A DNA stretch of 37,678 nt from the NCBI GenBank assembly GCA_004556205.1, contig SFIL01000022.1, forward strand, positions 1-37,678, in the 5' to 3' direction. The notes below the pieces were generated by a model. It saw only the letters and a list, made by a program, of their open reading frames with translations, ran no database searches and was not told the origin of the DNA. The DNA is from Clostridiales bacterium. Its GTDB lineage: Bacteria; Bacillota; Clostridia; Oscillospirales; Oscillospiraceae. A program made the position numbers and the translations under genes. Positions 30,600 to 37,678 of this stretch are shown in pieces. Numbering within the stretch: the first letter of the stretch is position 1; the number at the start of each line of letters is the position of its first letter.

Positions 30600-31321
30600 A
30601 CGAATTAGTTGAATGCGTCGGCGTTGGCAAAACCTACGATGCTGTCAAGGCACTTGACGGCGTAGACCTACGTCTGCCTGCTGGACGCATCATCGGACTG
30701 CTCGGCCCGAACGGCTCGGGCAAAACGACGCTGATTAAAATCTTGACCGGTCTGCTCTGCCCGTCGGAGGGCACGGTGCGCATCGACGGCAAGGAAATCG
30801 GAACGCAGACGAAAGCAATCGTCAGCTACCTGCCCGACAAGATGTACTACGCGGGCTGGATGAAGACACGCGACCTGATCGAGTTGTTCGCGGACTTTTA
30901 CGCGGACTTCCGCAGGGATCGTGCCGAGAAGATGTGTCAGGCGCTCGGCATCGGGCTGGAGGCAAAGGTCAAGACCATGTCTAAGGGTACAAAAGAGAAG
31001 CTCCAGCTTATTTTGGTGATGAGCCGCAACGCAAGGCTGTATCTGCTCGACGAGCCGATCGCGGGCGTTGATCCTGCCGCGCGCGAATTCATTCTGCGCA
31101 CAATTCTGACAAACTACTCGCCCGAGAGCACGGTGATGATCTCGACACATCTGATCGCGGATGTCGAGCCTGTGCTGGATGAGGTCATTTTCCTGAAGGA
31201 AGGGCGTGTCGTCCGCTATGACAGCGTGGACAATATTCGAAGTGTCGAGGGGAAATCCGTCGATGAGGTATTCCGTGAGATATTCCGCACGATTCCGATA
31301 GGAGGTGAATGGCCGTGCTGA
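30596..31321 (+). CDS. ABC transporter ATP-binding protein
   Basis: 241 residues with Walker A GLLGPNGSGKTT, a degenerate signature (MSKGTKEKLQ in place of LSGGQ), Walker B LYLLDEPIAGVD and the H-loop MISTHL. This MSKGTKEK variant is common in GntR-linked YtrB/CcmA-type ATPases. Coupled to gntR by ATGA and overlapping the permease by up to 13 nt. It pairs with the downstream permease as an exporter or bacitracin-type resistance/stress transporter. Confidence 0.93.
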   Translation: MNELVECVGVGKTYDAVKALDGVDLRLPAGRIIGLLGPNGSGKTTLIKILTGLLCPSEGTVRIDGKEIGTQTKAIVSYLPDKMYYAGWMKTRDLIELFADFYADFRRDRAEKMCQALGIGLEAKVKTMSKGTKEKLQLILVMSRNARLYLLDEPIAGVDPAAREFILRTILTNYSPESTVMISTHLIADVEPVLDEVIFLKEGRVVRYDSVDNIRSVEGKSVDEVFREIFRTIPIGGEWPC

Positions 31322-32079
31322 GAAAGCTGCTGAAATATGACTTGCGCGCAAATATGAAGATATTCCTCTTTATTTGGCCCGCAATCCTTGTTTTTTCCGT
31401 CATAGAACGCCTGGCAATCTCCGCGAAGCCGGACGGAAAGCTCGGTACAATTCTGATTTCCACAACGACAACGATCTTTGTGCTGGCCGTCCTTGCCGCG
31501 TGCATTGTTTCACTGGTTGTCTCCATCGTCCGCTTCTACTCAGGACTGCTTCGCGACGAGGGCTATCTGATGTTCACCCTGCCTGTCAAGCCGTGGCAGC
31601 TCATCCTTTCAAAGTTCCTCACTGCGCTGCTGACGGTGGTCGTTACTGCGGCCATCAGTGTGCTTGCGTCGTGGTATCTGTTTGACGGTATCAACGGCTT
31701 CTACGAGGTCGCGAAGCTGCTGTGGAATGAGCTGGATCTGCCGTCGGGCGTGACCCTTGTGTTGGTCGGCTCGATCATCTTCACCTCTGTGTGTATGCTG
31801 TTGCTGCAGATCTATCTTGCCTGTTCGATCGGGCATCTGTTCAAAAAGCACCGTATTCTTTGGTCGGTGCTGGTGTATTACGGCATCAACATTTTGATCG
31901 AGGTTCTCTCCGTCAGCGGCTTGATCGGTTTCAATGCCTTTGCTGTTTTTGAGTATACATCAACGCTTGGAATGCTCAACACCGTGTTGGGCGTTGTCCT
32001 TGCGGTGCAGGTTGCGCTTTGTGTGCTGTATTTCTTCGTTACGGAGCATATCCTGCGCAAGAAACTGAATTTGGAATAA
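31309..32079 (+). CDS. ABC transporter permease
   Basis: This 256-residue protein has about six hydrophobic helices, including FLFIWPAILVFSVIERLAI, TIFVLAVLAACIVSLVVSIV, a VVVTAAISVLASWYLF region, a SIIFTSVCMLLLQIYLACSI region, LWSVLVYYGINILIEVLSV and LNTVLGVVLAVQVALCVLYF. The cytosolic loop with LRDEGYLMFTLPVKPWQLI is typical of ABC-2 type permeases. Two starts are possible: ATG 31309, only 3 nt after GGAGG, or GTG 31315 with better spacing (MLRKLLKYDL). It exports an unknown substrate with the ATPase. Confidence 0.88.
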   Translation: MAVLRKLLKYDLRANMKIFLFIWPAILVFSVIERLAISAKPDGKLGTILISTTTTIFVLAVLAACIVSLVVSIVRFYSGLLRDEGYLMFTLPVKPWQLILSKFLTALLTVVVTAAISVLASWYLFDGINGFYEVAKLLWNELDLPSGVTLVLVGSIIFTSVCMLLLQIYLACSIGHLFKKHRILWSVLVYYGINILIEVLSVSGLIGFNAFAVFEYTSTLGMLNTVLGVVLAVQVALCVLYFFVTEHILRKKLNLE

Positions 32080-32092
32080 TCCTTTTTCTGTC

Positions 32093-32127
32093 AAGACGCC
32101 ACTCGACCGAGTGGCGTCTTGGCATTT
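32093..32127 (+). terminator. Terminator after the ABC permease
   Basis: AAGACGCCACTC (32093-32104) pairs with GAGTGGCGTCTT (32109-32120) around a 4-nt loop, then GGCATTTT. The U-run is short. Confidence 0.75.
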
Positions 32128-32187
32128 TCAACAAGTTTTTTGCCTGCTTTTCGTGAAATATGCTGTCGCATTTTTCTGCTTTTCACA

Positions 32188-32216
32188 TTTCAATCTGCAA
32201 AGATTTGTGCTATGAT
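32188..32216 (+). promoter_or_regulatory. Promoter of the SLH nuclease gene
   Basis: -35 TTTCAA (32188-32193), 17-nt spacer, -10 TATGAT (32211-32216), 37 nt upstream of the ATG. Confidence 0.6.
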
Positions 32217-32253
32217 ATATAAACTATAAACTATCGAAAAGAGGAGAAGCGAT

Positions 32254-34530
32254 ATGAAACACATTTTTTCACGGGCGCTCTCGCTCCTGCTCATGCTTGT
32301 GCTGATCGTTTCGATCTTCACAAGTATGCTTGCGGTTTCTGCTGCGCCGAAGTACAATAACGGAAAATTCGGCGTTGTTTGTACGGCACTGTCCGCGCAG
32401 GCGAAGGCGTATTACACCGGTAGCTATACCTATGAGAACCTGAGTACCCAGTCCGGCACGACGCTGAAAAACAGCATTTCCGCGCTGGTCACGAAAGATC
32501 GGCATACCGGAAGCTATAACAACCTGAAAACAAATTTTGCCTATACCGATGCCGTCAACGGCAGTTCCTCGCAGTTGCGCCTGTTCTATTGCGGCGTTAC
32601 TTCGAGTAGCGAATGGGTCGGCGATACGAACTTCAACCGCGAGCATATGTGGCCGGACTCCAAGGGCGGCAGCGCTGCGGAGGGTGACCTGCACTCCATG
32701 CGCCCGACGGACAAGGGGCTGAACAGTGCACGCAGCAACTATCCTTATGGTGAAGTGACTAACGGTACCCCGAAATACTCTGACGACAACCACGGCCACG
32801 TGCTCGGCGGCTATCTCGGCGGCGGCTTCTTTGAGCCGCTCGACAATGTGAAGGGTGATGTAGCACGAGCGATCCTCTACGATTACTGCACCTACAGCTC
32901 GCTGAATAATCTGAGCATCGTGTTTCAAAGCACGGATGTCATTTTGAATTGGGTTAAGCTCGATCCCGTCGATGAATTCGAAATGTCGCGCAATGATGTC
33001 GTCGAGGGAATTCAAGACTGCCGAAATCCTTTTGTGGACTATCCGGAATTGGCATATAAGCTCTTTAACAAGGAAGTACCCGCTGATATGGTAACGCCTT
33101 CCAACCCGAACCCTGTTTCCTATACAGTCACGGCAGTTTCCGAGAACACCGATTACGGTACGGTTTCCTTGAGCGGTAAGACCATCACCGCGATGCCGAA
33201 TAGCGGCTACACGGTTTCGGGTTATAAGGTTTCTCCCGAAGGCGCGGCGACCGTGACGCAGAACGGCAATACCTTCACCGTCAGCAATGTCAAGGCGGAC
33301 TGCACCGTGACGATTACCTTTGCGCCGAAGACCGCAGCGACGATCACTTATGTCGTTCCGACCGGCGTGACGGTCAGTGGCACGACGGAGAGCTACGTCG
33401 GAGACACCGTGAAACTTGCCACGGTCAGCGGCACGCCCACGGGAACCGAAGGTTACAGCTTCTACGGCTGGGCGGAAAAGGAGATCGCGGATACGACGAC
33501 AGCTCCCACCGTGCAGAAAGCGGGCGCGAGCTATACCGTCAAGGCAGCGCAGACGACCTTCTACGGCGTGTTCTCCTATGTTGACGGCACGACGACGCAT
33601 TATCTCTCGAATCCCTGCAAGCATGAAAAGACCCATACGGAGACAGTTGCTCCGACCTGCACAAAGAACGGTGCGACCAATGTCATCTGTGACAACTGCG
33701 GCGTGATTGTTTCCTCCACGCCGATTGCCAAGACGGGACATGACTATGAGGATACCGTTGTTGCTCCGACCTGCGAGAATAAGGGCTATACCCTGCATAC
33801 CTGCAAAAACTGCGGTGAGAGCTACAAAAACGCCTTTGTTGCCGCACTCGGTCACGATTATGTTTCAAGTGTCACAAAGCCTGCGACTGAGACGGAGGAC
33901 GGCGTGCTGACCTATGCCTGCACACGTTGTGACAGCACCTATACGGAGGTTATTCCCGCAACGGGACATATTTGCCCCTGCGATAATTATACCGATCTTG
34001 ACAAGCATGAGTGGTATCATGAGGGCGTCGATCTGATGATCAACAGCGGTTATATGGGCGGCGTCGGCATCGGAAAATTTGATCCGGAGGGTGCAACGAC
34101 CCGCGCGATGATTGTCACGATCCTTTGGCGTATTGAGGGTGAGCCTGCGCCGAAAGCGGCGAATCCTTTTGTCGATGTGAAGGACAATGAATGGTACGCG
34201 ACGGCTGTCGCATGGGCTGCGGAGAACAACGTCGTGAACGGCGTAGGCAATGGAAAATTCGCGCCGGAGGACTCCATTACACGTGAGCAGATGGCGACGA
34301 TTCTCTATCGCTATGCGGAGAGCAACGGCGCGGACACAACTGCCGGCACAAAGCTGGACAGCTATCCCGACAGCGGCAAGGTCAGTACTTGGGCGGAAGC
34401 TGCCATGCAGTGGGCGGTCGCTGAGGGGATTATTAACGGCTCGGACGGAATGCTGCTGCCGCAGGGCAACGCTACAAGAGCACAGGTCGCGACGATTCTC
34501 TATCGCTCGATGGACTTGATTACGGAATAA
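32254..34530 (+). CDS. Secreted endonuclease I with InlB-type repeats, Cys repeats and SLH anchors
   Basis: 758 residues with a signal peptide (LSLLLMLVLIVSIFTSMLAV). Endonuclease I follows (about 35-280): NREHMWPDSKGGS, with the His-Me-finger His and metal-site residues, and DLHSMRPTDKGLNSARSN. Then come an InlB-like repeat region (NSGYTVSGYKVSPEGAATV; FYGWAEKE), two Cys-paired repeats of 'CxxxGxxxxxCxNCG...GHDY' type, and three SLH motifs from about residue 577 (GKFDPEGATTRAMIVTILWR, FVDVKDNEWYATAVAWAAEN, NATRAQVATILYR). It should degrade DNA or RNA at the cell surface, for nutrient recovery or biofilm DNA. Compared with simple EndA proteins (about 235), it is an extended, wall-anchored form. 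Confidence 0.88.
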   Translation: MKHIFSRALSLLLMLVLIVSIFTSMLAVSAAPKYNNGKFGVVCTALSAQAKAYYTGSYTYENLSTQSGTTLKNSISALVTKDRHTGSYNNLKTNFAYTDAVNGSSSQLRLFYCGVTSSSEWVGDTNFNREHMWPDSKGGSAAEGDLHSMRPTDKGLNSARSNYPYGEVTNGTPKYSDDNHGHVLGGYLGGGFFEPLDNVKGDVARAILYDYCTYSSLNNLSIVFQSTDVILNWVKLDPVDEFEMSRNDVVEGIQDCRNPFVDYPELAYKLFNKEVPADMVTPSNPNPVSYTVTAVSENTDYGTVSLSGKTITAMPNSGYTVSGYKVSPEGAATVTQNGNTFTVSNVKADCTVTITFAPKTAATITYVVPTGVTVSGTTESYVGDTVKLATVSGTPTGTEGYSFYGWAEKEIADTTTAPTVQKAGASYTVKAAQTTFYGVFSYVDGTTTHYLSNPCKHEKTHTETVAPTCTKNGATNVICDNCGVIVSSTPIAKTGHDYEDTVVAPTCENKGYTLHTCKNCGESYKNAFVAALGHDYVSSVTKPATETEDGVLTYACTRCDSTYTEVIPATGHICPCDNYTDLDKHEWYHEGVDLMINSGYMGGVGIGKFDPEGATTRAMIVTILWRIEGEPAPKAANPFVDVKDNEWYATAVAWAAENNVVNGVGNGKFAPEDSITREQMATILYRYAESNGADTTAGTKLDSYPDSGKVSTWAEAAMQWAVAEGIINGSDGMLLPQGNATRAQVATILYRSMDLITE

Positions 34531-34548
34531 ACCGATAGATAGTTGATT

Positions 34549-34583
34549 GGGCGAACGGCTGACAAGCCGTTCGCCCGATTTTT
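34549..34583 (+). terminator. Terminator after the SLH nuclease gene
   Basis: GGGCGAACGGCT (34549-34560) pairs with AGCCGTTCGCCC (34565-34576), then GATTTTT. Confidence 0.85.
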
Positions 34584-34630
34584 CCATATCTCTGACGTGC
34601 TTGCACGATGCGAGTGTGCAGAGCACACAG

Positions 34631-34661
34631 GATTCTTGATTAAAGCTTTAATTCAAGAATC
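34631..34661. repeat. AT-rich near-perfect palindrome
   Basis: GATTCTTGA (34631-34639) and TCAAGAATC (34653-34661) flank the palindrome TTAAAGCTTTAA. No U-run; role unknown. Confidence 0.5.
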
Positions 34662-34686
34662 AGTATTACTTGCGATTCGCATGACA

Positions 34687-34734
34687 ACATGAACCCCCGA
34701 CACTCTGAAAAGAATGTCGGGGGTTCATGTTTTG
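34687..34734. terminator. Strong bidirectional hairpin between convergent nuclease and pcp genes
   Basis: ACATGAACCCCCGACA (34687-34702) and TGTCGGGGGTTCATGT (34715-34730) form a 16-bp perfect stem, with TTTT on the plus strand. On the minus strand it directly follows the pcp stop (34735) without a clean U-run. A repeat function is also possible. Confidence 0.6.
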
Positions 34735-35334
34735 TCAGCAGCTTTCAATCGCGGCGGTCAGCGCCTGCACGATCTGCATGAGCGGGAGGCGGGGTGCATT
34801 GTCCTTTGCCTGCTCCGGCAGGAAGGGGACATGGACAAAGCCGACCTGCGTTTGTGTTCCGTCGAAAAAGTGCAGGAGGGAATACAGCACATCGTTGCAG
34901 ACGAAGGTGCCTGCGGAATAGGAAAGTGCAGCGGGAAGTCCTGCATTTTGCATCGCCTTGACCATTTCCCGCACGGGAACCGTGGAGAAATAGGCGGCGG
35001 GTGCGTTTTCTACGACGGGGACATTCACCGGCTGATTTCCGGCGTTGTCCGGAATCCTCGCCTCACGCAGATTGATGGCGACAACCTCAGGGGTAACGGC
35101 GCTGCGCCCGCCTGCCTGTCCGATGCAGAGAATCACATCCGGGCGCAGCTCCCTTGCGGCAGTCAGCACTCTCTCTGCAGCCTGCCCGAAGACCGTCGGG
35201 ATCTGCAGCTTGGTCAGGCGGTACGCGCCGACCGCCTCCGGCAGCAGACGGACTGCCTCCCAAGAGGGATTGACCGTCTCGCCGCCGAAGGGATCAAAGC
35301 CGGTGATCAATAGCCGTTTTGCCGGTTGTGTCAT
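34735..35334 (-). CDS. pcp: Pyroglutamyl-peptidase I
   Basis: This removes N-terminal pyroglutamate from peptides. The 199-residue cysteine peptidase C15 has LLITGFDPFGGETVNPS, the catalytic Glu in GGRSAVTPEVVAIN, the catalytic Cys in SAGTFVCNDVLY and the His in VGFVHVPFLPEQ. Length is near the usual 200-215 residues. It starts 21 nt after the YgfK-like gene's stop with only a weak RBS, so it is probably cotranscribed with it. Cytosolic. Confidence 0.95.
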   Translation of the reverse strand: MTQPAKRLLITGFDPFGGETVNPSWEAVRLLPEAVGAYRLTKLQIPTVFGQAAERVLTAARELRPDVILCIGQAGGRSAVTPEVVAINLREARIPDNAGNQPVNVPVVENAPAAYFSTVPVREMVKAMQNAGLPAALSYSAGTFVCNDVLYSLLHFFDGTQTQVGFVHVPFLPEQAKDNAPRLPLMQIVQALTAAIESC

Positions 35335-35355
35335 AGACAGTCCGCAGAGAACGGC

Positions 35356-37678
35356 TTAATACAGATAGCTGTAATCGTTCTTGACGGTGCGGATGAAGCG
35401 GGCGATCTCGTCCGGAAGCTCGTTCTCGCCGTCAATATCGTACACGCCCTCGGTGAACAGGCGCACGCGCGCCTTGCCGTCGGGCAGGATGCAGAAGCCG
35501 AAGTTCTTGGAGTCGTCCATGTCCTTTTCGGTCTGGAAGAGGGTGAACTTATCCTTGCACGGCTCGGCGTTGTACGGGCAGAACGCGGTGCAGTTGCCGC
35601 ACTCGTTGCACATCTTGTCGATGTGGAGAATCTGCGTTCTGCCGTCCGCCATACGGATGACGACATTCGAACGGTTGGGACAGACATCGGCGCAGTTCTG
35701 ACAGACGGTGTTGCAGCTCAGACAGCGGTCGCCCTCGCACTTGACCTCGTTCGCCATGGCGAGAATGCCCTTCTTCGCGACGGCTTCCGCCTCGGTCGGA
35801 TAGGCGCTGAGCGGGATCGAATACTCGTGCTTCTTGCCGATCACGATCTCCGCGAATCTCGCGGCGTCCGCAATGCCCTCAACGACCGTTGCAGGACCGC
35901 GCGTTGCGTCGCCTGCGGCGTAGACATTTTCAAGGTTGGTTTGGAAGGCGGGGCGCTTCTTCGCGTTCAGCTCGATGCCGTTCGCCGTGAACAGTGCGTC
36001 GTCCACCTGCTCGCCGACGGCGGAAATGACGAGGTCGCAGGGAATCTCGACCGTCTCTCCCGTGGGAACGGGGCTTCTTCTGCCGGAGGCGTCCGGCTCG
36101 CCGAGCTTCATCTTGTCGCAGATCAGCTTGCCGTCTCTCTGCGCAACCGGCGCGACCAGCTCCAGGAACTCCACGCCGTCCGCGATCGCCAGCTCCAGCT
36201 CTTCCGCGTCGGCGGGCATATACTGCTTCGTGCGGCGGTAGACCAGCGTCGAGGACTTTGCGCCCGCGCGCTTGGCGACTCTCGCCGCGTCCATGGCGGT
36301 GTTGCCGCCGCCGACAACGGCGACATGACCGAGCTCGCCGCCCTTGCCTGCCTTCATTTCCTGCATCCAGCCGATGACACCGCGCACATTGCCCTCAATG
36401 TCGAGCTTGCCGGGCTTCCATGCGCCGACGGCGTAGAGGATGTGGGTGTAGCCGTGCTTTTTCAGCACCTCGACCGAGGGCGCCTCCGCGTTCAGACGAA
36501 CCTCCGCGCCGTAGGCGAGCATGAGGTCGATGTCGCGGTCAATGGCGGCGCTGCTGATGCGGAATTCGGGAATGACATGACGGACGATGCCGCCGAGCTT
36601 GCCCGTGCGCTCAAACAGGGTGCAGGGAACGCCGGCTCTGCCGAGGAAGTAGGCTGCGGCAATGCCCGTCGGGCCGCCGCCGATGATCGCGGCTTTCTTA
36701 CCCTCGACGCGGGCGGGCTTTTGAATCGAAGCCATCAGCGCGTCGATGCCCTTTTCGGCGGCAAGCAGCTTGGTCGCACGAATCTGGACGGATTCGTCAT
36801 AGAAGTTGCGGCTGCACTTGCCCATGCAGCGGTGGGCGCAGATCGTGCCCGTGATGAAGGGCAGGGCGTTCTTCTCGGTGATCAGGTTCAGCGCGTCGTT
36901 GTAAAGCCCCTTGCGGCACAGCTCGATGTATTCGGGAATGTCCTGTTCAATGGGGCAGCCGCCCTTGCAGGGGGCAATATAGCAGTCCATCCAAGGCACA
37001 CGGTCGGCGTTCTTGCGGGAGGGCAGCGGCTTGATGGGCTTGACATGGTGATAGTCTGTACGGCAGTCCAGCGACAGCTTTGCGATCGCGTCGGTGTCTG
37101 TGCCGTCAAATGCCTTAAACTCCATGCCCTCGACCTTTTTCGCCATCTGGGTCAGACGGTTGTAGCCGCCAGGCTTTAAGATGGTCGTGGCGACGGTGAT
37201 GGGCCAAATGCCTGCGGCAAAGAGCTTGTCACAATTGAAGTATTCCGCGCCGCCTGCGAAGGAGATTTTCATCTTTCCGCCGAACTGCGCCGAAATGCGG
37301 CGGCACATCTCAATGGTCAGCGGGAACAGGGAACGGCCGGACATATACATCTCGTTGTTCGGCAGCTCGCCGCGGGTGGTATCGACAGGGAAGGTGTTCG
37401 ACAGCTTCAGACCGAATTCCAGACCGTTTTCGTCCGCAAGGGCTTGCAGGCGCTCGAACATCGGGACGGCGTCCTTCCATTGCAGATCCTCGTTGAAATG
37501 ATGGTCGTCAAAGACGATGTAGTCATAGCCCATTGAGTCAAGGATGCTGCGGGCATCATGGTAGCCGAGAATGGTCGGGTTGCACTTGACAAAGGTGTTG
37601 ACCTTCTTCTCGGTGATGAGATAAGAGGCAATGCGCTCGATCTCGTCGGGCGGGCAGCCGTGGAGGGTCGAGAGTGTA
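35356..37678 (-). CDS. ygfK: YgfK-like flavin/iron-sulfur oxidoreductase ('putative selenate reductase' family), 5' end outside window
   Basis: About 774 codons are visible, and the frame is open to the right edge (upstream residues read STLHGCPPDEIERIASYLI). The N-terminal part is a DHOD-like barrel (DYIVFDDHHFNEDLQWKD). A GltD-like half follows, with Cys-rich YIAPCKGGCPIEQDIPEYIE, FAD loop AAIIGGGPTGIAAAYFL and NADPH loop VAVVGGGNTAMDAARVAK. The C-terminal end has two clusters (CLSCNTVCQNCADVCPN; CNECGNCTAFCPY). In E. coli ygfK lies beside xanthine-dehydrogenase-like and ssnA genes, and selenate reduction is only a label; electron transfer for purine or selenium-dependent hydroxylases is inferred. 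The guanine deaminase 5 kb away fits. Confidence 0.88.
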   Translation of the reverse strand, partial: TLSTLHGCPPDEIERIASYLITEKKVNTFVKCNPTILGYHDARSILDSMGYDYIVFDDHHFNEDLQWKDAVPMFERLQALADENGLEFGLKLSNTFPVDTTRGELPNNEMYMSGRSLFPLTIEMCRRISAQFGGKMKISFAGGAEYFNCDKLFAAGIWPITVATTILKPGGYNRLTQMAKKVEGMEFKAFDGTDTDAIAKLSLDCRTDYHHVKPIKPLPSRKNADRVPWMDCYIAPCKGGCPIEQDIPEYIELCRKGLYNDALNLITEKNALPFITGTICAHRCMGKCSRNFYDESVQIRATKLLAAEKGIDALMASIQKPARVEGKKAAIIGGGPTGIAAAYFLGRAGVPCTLFERTGKLGGIVRHVIPEFRISSAAIDRDIDLMLAYGAEVRLNAEAPSVEVLKKHGYTHILYAVGAWKPGKLDIEGNVRGVIGWMQEMKAGKGGELGHVAVVGGGNTAMDAARVAKRAGAKSSTLVYRRTKQYMPADAEELELAIADGVEFLELVAPVAQRDGKLICDKMKLGEPDASGRRSPVPTGETVEIPCDLVISAVGEQVDDALFTANGIELNAKKRPAFQTNLENVYAAGDATRGPATVVEGIADAARFAEIVIGKKHEYSIPLSAYPTEAEAVAKKGILAMANEVKCEGDRCLSCNTVCQNCADVCPNRSNVVIRMADGRTQILHIDKMCNECGNCTAFCPYNAEPCKDKFTLFQTEKDMDDSKNFGFCILPDGKARVRLFTEGVYDIDGENELPDEIARFIRTVKNDYSYLY

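Noticed and set aside
32269..33855. 528-codon minus-strand open frame
   Set aside because: Antisense to the SLH endonuclease; its sequence is compositionally biased and has no recognisable domain.
35326..37179. 617-codon plus-strand open frame
   Set aside because: Antisense shadow of the YgfK-like gene, which has clear FAD, NADPH and Fe-S motifs on the minus strand; GC-rich codons keep the opposite frame open.

Overview
The window comes from a Gram-positive, spore-forming member of the Clostridia, most like gut Oscillospiraceae/Ruminococcaceae. The evidence is a clear sigma-G gene, two secreted proteins with triple SLH anchors, sigma-A-type promoters with 17-nt spacers and strong AGGAGG ribosome-binding sites, a YtrA-type GntR regulator with its ABC transporter, and moderately high GC. 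Species cannot be read from the sequence alone. No rRNA, tRNA, CRISPR array or intact transposase was seen.

Region 1 (1-8909, minus strand apart from a broken lipoprotein fragment at the left edge) is one long aromatic amino acid operon: aroF, tyrA, aroB, aroA, aroC, pheA, a fused aroE-aroK, and a broken aroQ. Most junctions are ATGA or short overlaps. The promoter at 8881-8909 is followed by a 24-codon leader ORF whose first 14 residues include 5 Phe and 4 Tyr. A perfect intrinsic terminator follows, and a segment near the end of the leader ORF can pair with the terminator's 5' arm. This is the layout of ribosome-mediated transcription attenuation, and it is the best finding here. The last gene, aroQ, has lost about 56 nt including its catalytic His-Glu loop, so the pathway needs another dehydroquinase elsewhere.

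Region 2 (8906-15605, minus) holds a MATE exporter, then dut-ygiQ-DUF3786, and a coupled pair of a PAP2-type membrane phosphatase and a membrane-anchored alpha/beta hydrolase.

Region 3 (15800-21049) has a plus-strand two-gene unit (a Cys-rich protein with an internal lipobox-like segment, plus a small radical SAM activase-like enzyme), then minus-strand sigG, a zinc-ribbon membrane protein and a three-gene cluster of unknown function. The last gene of that cluster seems to be truncated by a dispersed repeat. The intergenic DNA here is dense in palindromic and REP-like repeats.

Region 4 (21055-32120, mostly plus) contains yfcE-like phosphodiesterase-coaX, a monoacylglycerol-lipase-like hydrolase, an SLH lysozyme, a 44-residue ORF coupled to truA, an ArsC/Spx-like protein, a small zinc-ribbon membrane protein, the CCA-adding enzyme, guanine deaminase, and gntR-ABC ATPase-permease. 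A 22-bp sequence occurs in inverted orientation at 22572 and 25865, 8 nt upstream of -10-like boxes of two divergent outward genes.

Region 5 (32188-37678) contains an SLH-anchored endonuclease I, then on the minus strand pyroglutamyl peptidase and the C-terminal three quarters of a YgfK-like flavin/iron-sulfur oxidoreductase that runs off the right edge. Guanine deaminase and YgfK both point to purine catabolism.
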